Shown one piece after another: positions 23,331 through 31,120 of a stretch of 38,237 nucleotides of DNA. The first letter of the stretch is position 1. The number at the start of each line of letters is the position of its first letter. A program made the translations under genes and the position numbers. The stretch comes from Magnetococcales bacterium. GTDB taxonomy: Bacteria > Pseudomonadota > Magnetococcia > Magnetococcales > JADFYX01. Where the stretch lies: NCBI GenBank assembly GCA_015232405.1, contig JADFZS010000047.1:1-38237 (forward strand), written 5' to 3'. The notes below the pieces were generated by a model. It was not told the origin of the DNA, did not search any database, and saw only the letters and a program-made list of their open reading frames with translations.

Positions 23331-25406
23331 CTACTGTAGCTCTTCTACCCGTTTATTTACAAAGGTACGCAACCTGTGGCTTAGATCACCACTGTTTAAG
23401 GCTGTCTTATAAGCTTTCAAGGCATCTTCCGGCTCACCCACCCTCTCAAGTGAGATAGCCAATCCCATCTGCCAAACCCCTTTATCGGGAAAACGGCGCA
23501 GAAGGTTTTCATAAAGATCTATGGCATGCCAATGGTCCTCATCACGTTGGTAGAGAGCAGCAAGAAATGCTGCCAAATTCGGCTCCTCTTTGCTGAGCTG
23601 CAACGTACTGCGACCTGCTACTCCACCCTGTAACAGTACAAGAGCTTTGTTCGCCTGACCGGACTCAACATATATTCTAGCTAAACGCCTTCTGGCCCGA
23701 CCATGTTCCGGCTTGGCCTGTAAAATATTTTTTAGCAGTTCAACCGCCTCTTGGGTTTTACCTTGGTCCCGCAACTTTGCCGAACGGGAAAACATACCCT
23801 CTATTTCACCACTGCTGGGTTTCACCAACATAACAGGAGGTGACGCAATATCTTTGCTTCTGCTCGGGGGTTTCATGGCTGAGGCTGGCAATGAGAAATC
23901 ATTTACCGCTGCCAACTCTGTTTTTTCAGGTACAGCCTCAACAGCTTTTTTCATCTGTTGGGGAGTCTTTGAGGGCATTGGGCTGTTTACCACAGCATAG
24001 GCAGCACTCTCTTCTGGCTCAAAGGTATAGGGCTTGTTAGCAGCAACGCTTGTTATGGCTGTTACCATCTCTTTTTTTGGCTTTAAGTAACGTTTTTCAT
24101 CCACCGCTTTTTTAGCCACAACCTTTTTGGCTTTATTTTCAGTTACCGCTTTTTTAGCCACAACCTTTTTGGCTACGACTTTTTTAGCTACAGCCTTTTT
24201 AGCTACGGCCTTTTTGACCACAGCCTTTTTAGCTACGGCCTTTTTGACCACAGCCTTTTTAGGCAATGCTTTTTTTATTACAGCTGTGGATTCACCCCCA
24301 TCAGGGCCGTTAAAAGAGTCCCAAAGGGCAACATAGCTATATATGTTTTCCCAAGCATTAAAAGCGTTACGAGCCTCTCTGGCTCTTTCAAGATCATTAA
24401 AATGGCCTATACGAACACTTTGCCATAATTTGCTGGGATCTTTTACTCCGTATAACTCCAAAATATAGGCATCATAGCCTTTTTTCTTCCATGAATGGGC
24501 GTAGGCCAACGCGCTATCACGGGATAAAAATGCTCCAACTTGAATGGTATATTTATATTTCAACTCAGTTGCACCATCTGTTGAGTCCAACAGATTAGTA
24601 CCGTTTTTAATGTAGGATAAAGCTCTTGGTGGTGCACCTTTACGGTTGAATTTCTTTTTTTCAGACTTTCGCTTTGTTACCTTTTTAACCTCAACCTTTT
24701 TTATCTTTTCTGGTTCTGCAACCATCATTTGAGAAGATGCAGGCATCTTTGCTTTTGGCTGCAATATGTCGGGTATTACCACCTGGGGTATGTCAGATTT
24801 TGGAGAGATCATTCTGGGTTTGGCAACAACCTTTTTGGCAACATCTTGGGGTCCATTTTTAGGCTCTATCTTGTTTATTGCCCTGGCTGAAACCTCAGCC
24901 TGTTTATCTTCACCAACCGGAAATAAAAACAGATCGAGATTTTGCTCTTGTCCCTCTTTTACATTTACAATGGTCACCACATCGTGATAGCCGTTGAGCT
25001 TCAACACCAGACGATGACTACCTACCAGCCAGTCAAATTTCAACGGCGTTATCCCAACAAACTGTCCATCCATCAACACTCCCACCTTTGATGGGTTTGA
25101 GATGATGGATACCGTCCCACGTTTGGCTCGAACTTCAGACGCCGAAGACTCTTTAAAAAGCGATGAGGTGGCAAAAGCAGTTGGCCAGATGTTATTGGCA
25201 GCCACACCTGCTCCGGTAATTAGCAGAGCCACCAAACTCCATCCTGCTGCTCGACCCAGAACAGTTCTTCTGGCTCTAGGAATAGATTGTGGTTGATCAC
25301 CATTAGTAGCATCTGTAACTTGCTCATTTTGGGCCACACCATCTGTATGGCTTATTGCGTTACGAAAGCTCTCCATATTATTTAGCTTTTCAATAATTTG
25401 GCTCAT
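23331..25406 (-). CDS. mshN: MshN-position protein: TM-PEGA-SPOR-Lys/Ala repeat-TPR fusion
   Basis: This 691-residue protein starts MSQIIEKLNNMESFRN, close to the MshN start, followed by a positively charged RARR and a membrane helix (about 50-70). Then comes a PEGA domain (GTVSIISNPSKVGVLMDGQF... to LDLFL), which often binds cell-wall-linked targets. Next is a Lys-rich linker, then a SPOR-type domain (YKYTIQVGAFLSRDSALAYA... RIGHF), a peptidoglycan-binding fold. About 60 residues of KKAV/KKAVA repeats (histone H1-like) follow, and the C-terminus has three TPR-like repeats (LRDQGKTQEAVELLKNIL, YVESGQANKALVLL, AISLERVGEPEDALKAY), the usual MshN part. The name comes from position between mshL and mshE and the TPR end. 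Most of the protein is predicted periplasmic. Its start has a GAGGA ribosome site. Fusion of SPOR and PEGA to MshN is unusual to my knowledge. Confidence 0.72.
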   Translation of the reverse strand: MSQIIEKLNNMESFRNAISHTDGVAQNEQVTDATNGDQPQSIPRARRTVLGRAAGWSLVALLITGAGVAANNIWPTAFATSSLFKESSASEVRAKRGTVSIISNPSKVGVLMDGQFVGITPLKFDWLVGSHRLVLKLNGYHDVVTIVNVKEGQEQNLDLFLFPVGEDKQAEVSARAINKIEPKNGPQDVAKKVVAKPRMISPKSDIPQVVIPDILQPKAKMPASSQMMVAEPEKIKKVEVKKVTKRKSEKKKFNRKGAPPRALSYIKNGTNLLDSTDGATELKYKYTIQVGAFLSRDSALAYAHSWKKKGYDAYILELYGVKDPSKLWQSVRIGHFNDLERAREARNAFNAWENIYSYVALWDSFNGPDGGESTAVIKKALPKKAVVKKAVAKKAVVKKAVAKKAVAKKVVAKKVVAKKAVTENKAKKVVAKKAVDEKRYLKPKKEMVTAITSVAANKPYTFEPEESAAYAVVNSPMPSKTPQQMKKAVEAVPEKTELAAVNDFSLPASAMKPPSRSKDIASPPVMLVKPSSGEIEGMFSRSAKLRDQGKTQEAVELLKNILQAKPEHGRARRRLARIYVESGQANKALVLLQGGVAGRSTLQLSKEEPNLAAFLAALYQRDEDHWHAIDLYENLLRRFPDKGVWQMGLAISLERVGEPEDALKAYKTALNSGDLSHRLRTFVNKRVEELQ
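24110..24275. repeat. Tandem repeats encoding the Lys/Ala stretch, including an exact 30-bp duplication
   Basis: Within the mshN-like gene a 15-bp unit (on the plus strand TTTTTAGCTACGGCC and variants) is repeated about ten times. Bases 24201-24230 and 24231-24260 are identical copies of a 30-base unit starting AGCTACGGCCTTTTTGACCA. Each 15 bases adds five residues, so slippage would change the linker length without breaking the frame. Confidence 0.85.
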
Positions 25407-25472
25407 GCTTTTATCCTCATCTGCTAACTATCCTAGATATCACAGCTATAAAAACTGACATTATTCTAAAAA

Positions 25473-27476
25473 TTAAAATTTACTATTTAAATCTTGTAAC
25501 CTTTTTGCTGTACGCACCATGTCCTCTGACCAGTAGGAGTTACCACCAACAATCACCGGGCGGATTAAAATTACCAGCTCACTGGTTTCACTGCTGTTGG
25601 TTGTCTTTTTAAAAAAATTGCCCAGACCGGGTACATCCCCTAGCACTGGCATTTTATCTTCACTTGATTTTTGGCTTTTTTTCATCAGACCACCAATCAC
25701 AGCTATCTCACCATTTTGCACCCTTACAATACTGTCGGTCTCCCTTGTCTGGCTTAACGCCAAGGGGATGGATTGTACTTGATCGTTGATATTAAAAGTT
25801 TTTATCTTATCTACCACATCGGTGATCAAAGGGTGGACATGAAGGGTGATGGAACCTTCATCACTTATTTGTGGAGTTACATCCATTGAAATTCCGGTAA
25901 ACATTTTTTCAAACACCGGAATAGGCATTACCACTGTATTACCATTGCTGCTACTAACAGCAGAATTTCCCTGTTTCATCCCGGTAATAAACACCTCATC
26001 TTGCCCTACCTTGATGACCGCTTTTTGGTTGTTGAGTGTGGAAATTCTAGGACTCGACAAAACCTGCACCTTGCCTTGTTGTTGAAGAAGACTGATAAAA
26101 CCGACAAAATCGTTGCTGCGTATTGCCAAGCCAAATGGGGTTCCTGCTGCTCCTTTAGAAAAAATCAAACCTTTGGTAAAGGTGGTTGTGTTGGCAATTA
26201 TTGAGTCACCAGTGGAGGCAATTAAAGGTGTGGTCAAACTGTGGTTAAAGGTGGTGCTGCTGTTTGGCTCACTACTCAAAGGGGCCGATGAACTGTGCCC
26301 CAACCCTCTGTTTATCGCCAACCAATCTACCCCAAGTTGCGCCCCATCATTTAACACCACTTCCAGAATTTTCGCCTCCAACACCACCTGTCGATGGCTG
26401 CGACTACGCAGATGTCTTAAAAAATCTTTTATATCTTTATGATCTTTAGGATAGGCCCGTACCGTTATAAGACCGGACTGACGGTTGACCATTAAATTTT
26501 TAAGCTGTTTTCTTACCCGTCTTTTTCCAATTTTCTCCCCACTTTTTCCATCTTGGCTGTCCAACTCCCGAACAAAATCAACATTGACTGGCTTGGCGAT
26601 AAATTGTTTCTTGCTTAAGCCTGTGGAATATTTGGTTATTTTTTGCTCACTCTCTTTTTGTTCTATATCATCATTATTAACCGAAACCACCGTATCATAC
26701 TGGCTATCAAAGGGTTTTTTCTCGACAACCCGTTTTTGCAGACCCACTCTATCAACAGTATCCTTTATGGAGGTTGTGATAAGATCGAGATTTAAAATTG
26801 AACGTAGGGTGTCTTCCAGGCTGGCCCAAAAATTGGCATCATATCGGGTGCGTATTTTGCTGCTGGATATTGAGCTGCTTTTTTTAAACTCTCCGGCGTT
26901 GATGGTGGTAACAGACCAACCATCACGGGATATGGGTAAAAAATCCACCCGGTAGGTTTTGGTAATCAAACGCCAAGGTGATATTTTATAACCTCGCCAG
27001 CCATCGACACCACCACCAAAGGAGGTACACTCAAAATGGTAGATTTCACAGGCCAGCTCCACCACCTCATCAACTGTAATGGCCTTTAGCTCCAGAGATA
27101 TTTTACCCTTCACCAAAGGGTGTACAACCATACTGACTGAAGGGTTGTCTTTTACCAGACTTTGAAAAAAAGTTCTGGCCTCTATATCTTTGACCATAAG
27201 ATCAAAACGGCTGTTTGAAGCCTTGGCAAGTGCGAACTCACCGGGTATTAAAGATTTATAGACACCAAGTGGGACTCTATCTTTTTTTTGATTTTTTATT
27301 TTATTGTGGAATAGCGCATTTATCTGGGCATCATCAAGAAGCTGCGCTCTGAGAGCCGGAAAAGCTGCCACGGTACTGTTATTTGCCTCATTTTTACCAC
27401 CAGCACAGCCCAACCAAACCAACGGCATGACCGCTAGCAAAAAAATGGTGGGCAGATGAACAAAAAGTGGTTTCAT
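25473..27476 (-). CDS. mshL: MshL-like outer-membrane secretin
   Basis: This 667-residue protein forms the outer-membrane channel of the MSHA pilus. The N-terminus MKPLFVHLPTIFLLAVMPLV ends WLGCAGG, a likely lipoprotein signal with Cys at +1 (lipobox is imperfect because of Trp). The ATG at 27476 was preferred to a TTG at 27494. An STN/N-domain region (HPLVKGKISLELKAITVDEV) and a secretin domain follow: VLSSPRISTLNNQKAVIKVG, GSITLHVHPLITDVV, and GEIAVIGGLMKKS with PVLGDVPGLGNFFKKT near the end. It is first in the operon, followed after 66 bases by the mshN-like gene. The upstream 185 bases, shared with gloA, must hold its promoter. Confidence 0.92.
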   Translation of the reverse strand: MKPLFVHLPTIFLLAVMPLVWLGCAGGKNEANNSTVAAFPALRAQLLDDAQINALFHNKIKNQKKDRVPLGVYKSLIPGEFALAKASNSRFDLMVKDIEARTFFQSLVKDNPSVSMVVHPLVKGKISLELKAITVDEVVELACEIYHFECTSFGGGVDGWRGYKISPWRLITKTYRVDFLPISRDGWSVTTINAGEFKKSSSISSSKIRTRYDANFWASLEDTLRSILNLDLITTSIKDTVDRVGLQKRVVEKKPFDSQYDTVVSVNNDDIEQKESEQKITKYSTGLSKKQFIAKPVNVDFVRELDSQDGKSGEKIGKRRVRKQLKNLMVNRQSGLITVRAYPKDHKDIKDFLRHLRSRSHRQVVLEAKILEVVLNDGAQLGVDWLAINRGLGHSSSAPLSSEPNSSTTFNHSLTTPLIASTGDSIIANTTTFTKGLIFSKGAAGTPFGLAIRSNDFVGFISLLQQQGKVQVLSSPRISTLNNQKAVIKVGQDEVFITGMKQGNSAVSSSNGNTVVMPIPVFEKMFTGISMDVTPQISDEGSITLHVHPLITDVVDKIKTFNINDQVQSIPLALSQTRETDSIVRVQNGEIAVIGGLMKKSQKSSEDKMPVLGDVPGLGNFFKKTTNSSETSELVILIRPVIVGGNSYWSEDMVRTAKRLQDLNSKF

Positions 27477-27661
27477 AACAAATTTACAAGCCAAAACTAT
27501 GACAATTTAATACATTTTTGGTTATCAACAACTTTGAATTAACGTTGCAAATAACCATAATTTAGCTATCATATCAAAATGATACGTTAGCAAACTTAAA
27601 GAAACTCAATCTATTAGATGCAAGTGTTGATCCAACCAACAAATTTTTACAAAGGCAAACC

Positions 27662-28045
27662 ATGAATAGTCGTATACTCCACACCATGATCAGAGTGCAG
27701 GATCTTCAAAAATCGGTCCATTTTTATACCCAGGTTTTAGGCATGACAGAGTACCGAAGAAAAGATTATCCCGGTGGTAAATTCACCCTCTCTTTTCTCG
27801 GTTATGAAAAATCAGGTGTGCAAATTGAGTTGACCCACAACTGGGATCAAGAGGAGGTTTATGATCTGGGCAACGGATTTGGTCATATCGCCATTGGATC
27901 AGAAGATATATACAGTTTGTGCGATAGCATCAGCGATGCCGGAGGAGAGGTTGTTAGAGCACCAGGACCAATGAAACACGGCACAACCCACATAGCCTTT
28001 GTCCACGACCCGGACGGCTATGCCATTGAGTTGATTCAAGAGTGA
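27662..28045 (+). CDS. gloA: Glyoxalase I (lactoylglutathione lyase)
   Basis: This 127-residue enzyme converts the hemithioacetal of methylglyoxal and glutathione to lactoylglutathione. Metal ligands fall in the expected places: H7 (LHTMIRV), E56 (VQIELTHNW), H75 (GFGHIAIG) and E123 (YAIELI), closely matching E. coli GlxI spacing (5, 56, 74, 122). The short form without loop insertions points to the nickel-activated bacterial type. It is monocistronic and convergent with polA. Confidence 0.95.
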   Translation: MNSRILHTMIRVQDLQKSVHFYTQVLGMTEYRRKDYPGGKFTLSFLGYEKSGVQIELTHNWDQEEVYDLGNGFGHIAIGSEDIYSLCDSISDAGGEVVRAPGPMKHGTTHIAFVHDPDGYAIELIQE

Positions 28046-28097
28046 TTTATATAGTTGCTTAACTAAATATGTAAGTAGAGATAGACGACCTTTAAAA

Positions 28098-28115
28098 AAC
28101 TGCCGTTTCTAGGTT
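28098..28115 (-). repeat. Truncated CCTAGAAAC repeat (18 bp) overlapping the polA stop
   Basis: On the minus strand AACCTAGAAACGGCAGTT begins at the last base of the polA TGA stop codon and is followed by TTTTTT. It is an exact B-type start (compare AACCTAGAAACGGCAGTTGT at copy B2) with no remaining tail. The T tract could help terminate polA. Confidence 0.65.
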
Positions 28116-30856
28116 CAGTGGGCCTCGTCCCAGTTGTCCCCTACTCCCATATCAACTTTTAATGGGACCGATAGAGACATGGCCCCCTCCATGGATTCTG
28201 TCACCATTTGTTTAATCTCAGCCAGTTCACCGGGGGCTACCTCCAACACCAGTTCATCATGGACCTGTAAAATCATCCGGCTTTGGCATTTGCTGTTTTT
28301 TAAATTTGTATGAAGCCTGATCATAGCCATCTTGATTAAATCTGCTGCTGAACCCTGCAATGGGGCGTTAATGGCGGTGCGTTCGGCAAACTCTCTTAGG
28401 TTGCGGTTGCTATGGTCGATGTCCCTGATTAAACATCGCCGTCCTCCTATGGTCTGTACATAGCCGTGGGTTTTGGCAAACTGGACATTGCTATCCATAT
28501 AACTCCTGACCCCATCATAACGTTTAAAATAGATGTCCATATAATCGCGAGCAGCAAAGTTGGAGATCCCCAACCGTTTGGCCAGGCCATATTCGCTCAT
28601 CCCATAAACCAAGCCAAAATTAATGGTTTTTGCCATGCGTCGCTGCTCTGAGGTGACATTTTCAATGTCAGCGCCAAACAGCTCGGCTGCGGTTGCTGAG
28701 TGGATATCCTGATCTAGAGAAAAAGCCTGCAACAACCTGGGAACCTTACCCAAATGGGCCAGTAGTCGCAGCTCTATCTGGCTATAATCTGCCGAGAGCA
28801 GCTGCCACCCTTTTGGGGCGATAAACGCCTTGCGAATGGTGCGCCCCTCCGGGGTGCGAATGGGTATATTTTGTAAATTTGGCTCCGAGGATGATAACCT
28901 GCCAGTTAAAGTTACCCCCTGGTTATAACTGGTATGAACCCGATCTGTTTTGGGATTGATCAAACCTTGCAGGGCATCTGTATAGGTGGATTGTAATTTG
29001 GTTAGAGAGCGATACTCCAACAGTTTAATGGGAAGCTCATGGCCCTTATCAGCCAATTTGGTTAAAACAGTAGCATCGGTTGAAAATCCGGTTTTGGTTC
29101 TTTTGCCACCTTTTAAACCCAGCTTGACAAAAAGTATCTCACCCAACTGCTGGGTGGAGTTGACATTAAACTCCTCTCCTGCCAGCTCATAAATCTGGGC
29201 AACCAATTCCTCCCGGCGTTTGGTAAAGGTTGTGGACATATGGGCAAGGACATCTTTATCGATCAAAACCCCAGCAGCCTCCATATCTCCCAAAACCCCA
29301 ATTAGAGGTTTTTCTATATCTTGATAAAGCTGTAGAACATCCGGTATCTGGGCCAGTGAACTGCCAAGTTTTTCTGCTGCTTGCCAAGTGACCTCGGCAT
29401 CTTCACAGGCATACGGTCCGGCCTTATCTAGAGCAACATCAGCAAAGTTGAGCTGTTTTTTTCCCACCCCTGCCACATCTTTAAAGGTGATGGTGGTGCG
29501 GTCTAGCTCTTCAAAGGCAATGGCATCCAGATTGTGACGACGGGATGAGCTATAGAGCAGGTGAGAATAGAGCATGGGATCACGCTCCATACCTGCCAGG
29601 GTAATACCGTATTTTAATAACACCACATACTCATATTTTATATTCTGCCCGGTCTTTTTAATTTCTGGATTTTGCAAAATTGGCTTTAAAGCTGCCAAAA
29701 CCATATCCCTATCCAGCTGACCGTTGGGGGTAACTTTTGGATTGTGGGCAACGGGTAGATAAGTTGCCTGTCCTGTTTTCCAAGAAAAAGAGAGACCCAC
29801 CAACTCTGCCTGTACCGGGTCAGTACCTGTAGTTTCGGTATCAAAACTAAAACTTTTCTGCCGGGATAATTCGCCAAAAAAACCTTGAAAACCACCATGG
29901 GTTGTTAAAATACGATAGTCTATTTTAATATCTTCAGCCTGTACTACTTTCCCTTCATCTGCTCCAGGAGCAGCAGTTGGATTTCCACCTATTTCCAACT
30001 GTTTTAAGAGAGATAGAAACTCCATCTCACCATAGAGCTTTTTCAATCGCTCTTTATCAGGGGCAACCCTACCCAGTTTGCCAAGGTCATACTCAATGGG
30101 TACGGCTAAATCAATTGAGACCAACTTAAAAGCCAAGCGTGCCTGATCGGCAAATTCGGTCAGGTTTTTGCGGCGCATCGGCTGTTTTATGGATGCAGCA
30201 TTGGCAAGAAGGCTCTCCAAATCGCCATATTCGTTAATTAGCTGTGCCGCAGTTTTTGGCCCTATTTTTGGCACACCCATTATATTATCTGAAGTATCAC
30301 CAGCCAGGGCCATTACCTGGGTAACTTTTTCAGGTACAACACCCCACCGCTCTTCAACCTCTTTGGCGTGAAACCACTGATCCTTGCCGGTATCCAATAT
30401 CGCAACATTGGGTGTGACCAACTGCATCATATCCTTATCGCCAGATACAATAACCACATCCATACCCGCTTTTTCGCCTGCTAAAGCAAGCGTACCCAAG
30501 ATATCGTCTGCCTCGAAACCTGCCATTTTGAATATGGGAATATTAAATGCTGCTACCGCTTCATGGATTAAGGGAATTTGTGGCTGCAGCTCATCGGGCA
30601 TGGGTTTACGGTTGGCCTTGTAATTGACATCAATATCGTTGCGAAAAGTCTTTCCCTTCTCATCAAAAACAATGGCCAGAGAGTCCGGCTTATGCTCCTC
30701 CACCACCTTTTTCAACATTTTTATAAAGCCAAACACCGCATTGGTAGGAAAACCATCCCGGCGGGACATATTGCGAATACCATAAAAAGCCCGGTATATA
30801 TAACCAGAACCATCAATTAAAAAGAGCCTTTTTTTATCACTGGTTACAGATTCCAT
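28115..30856 (-). CDS. polA: DNA polymerase I
   Basis: This 913-residue polymerase for gap filling and Okazaki-fragment processing has three parts. The 5'-3' exonuclease starts FLIDGSGYIYRAFYGI and includes GDTSDNIMGVPKIGPKTA. The 3'-5' proofreading domain starts near residue 340 with FDTETTG (Exo I) and ends YACEDAEVTWQ (Exo III). The polymerase domain has motif A DYSQIELRLLAH, motif B RRMAKTINFGLVYG and motif C VHDELV. In Exo II the usual N-x-K-Y-D reads N-I-K-Y-E, so the metal-binding Asp is Glu, which may change proofreading. Length is normal; the ATG has AAAGGC 7 bases upstream. It is a lone gene. Confidence 0.97.
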   Translation of the reverse strand: MESVTSDKKRLFLIDGSGYIYRAFYGIRNMSRRDGFPTNAVFGFIKMLKKVVEEHKPDSLAIVFDEKGKTFRNDIDVNYKANRKPMPDELQPQIPLIHEAVAAFNIPIFKMAGFEADDILGTLALAGEKAGMDVVIVSGDKDMMQLVTPNVAILDTGKDQWFHAKEVEERWGVVPEKVTQVMALAGDTSDNIMGVPKIGPKTAAQLINEYGDLESLLANAASIKQPMRRKNLTEFADQARLAFKLVSIDLAVPIEYDLGKLGRVAPDKERLKKLYGEMEFLSLLKQLEIGGNPTAAPGADEGKVVQAEDIKIDYRILTTHGGFQGFFGELSRQKSFSFDTETTGTDPVQAELVGLSFSWKTGQATYLPVAHNPKVTPNGQLDRDMVLAALKPILQNPEIKKTGQNIKYEYVVLLKYGITLAGMERDPMLYSHLLYSSSRRHNLDAIAFEELDRTTITFKDVAGVGKKQLNFADVALDKAGPYACEDAEVTWQAAEKLGSSLAQIPDVLQLYQDIEKPLIGVLGDMEAAGVLIDKDVLAHMSTTFTKRREELVAQIYELAGEEFNVNSTQQLGEILFVKLGLKGGKRTKTGFSTDATVLTKLADKGHELPIKLLEYRSLTKLQSTYTDALQGLINPKTDRVHTSYNQGVTLTGRLSSSEPNLQNIPIRTPEGRTIRKAFIAPKGWQLLSADYSQIELRLLAHLGKVPRLLQAFSLDQDIHSATAAELFGADIENVTSEQRRMAKTINFGLVYGMSEYGLAKRLGISNFAARDYMDIYFKRYDGVRSYMDSNVQFAKTHGYVQTIGGRRCLIRDIDHSNRNLREFAERTAINAPLQGSAADLIKMAMIRLHTNLKNSKCQSRMILQVHDELVLEVAPGELAEIKQMVTESMEGAMSLSVPLKVDMGVGDNWDEAH

Positions 30857-31007
30857 TTTTTTGCCTTTAATATTTATTTAATTAGATTAAACCATTCTAA
30901 TCCTAAAGGGTGGGAAGAAGAAACGTTATGGATTTTCTTTTTGACCATTTTTACACGGTGAAAAACTGATTTCCCATTCATAAGCAACAGAAATTTGTTA
31001 CTATTTA

Positions 31008-31092
31008 AACCTAGAAACAGCAGTTGTCAGCACGCACCTGACGCAACGCAACCAAGTTTGTCACTGAGCATCAAGGTATAACCATTAGTAAT
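31008..31092 (+). repeat. CCTAGAAAC dispersed repeat, copy B3 (GCACGCAC core)
   Basis: The sequence starts AACCTAGAAACAGCAGTTGT, has the core GCACGCAC at 31030-31037 and ends CTGAGCATCAAGGTATAACC. In the first 39 bases 36 match copy B2. It lies just upstream of the TPR-sulfotransferase gene, 28 bases before its start, so it occupies the place where that gene's promoter would be. Confidence 0.8.
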
Positions 31093-31120
31093 TTTAAATA
31101 TTAATGAAAAGAAATTAAAT

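Noticed and set aside
24127-24336. Rightward frame rich in FLATTFLATAF
   Set aside because: It is the shadow of the Lys/Ala repeat in the mshN-like gene and not a membrane protein.
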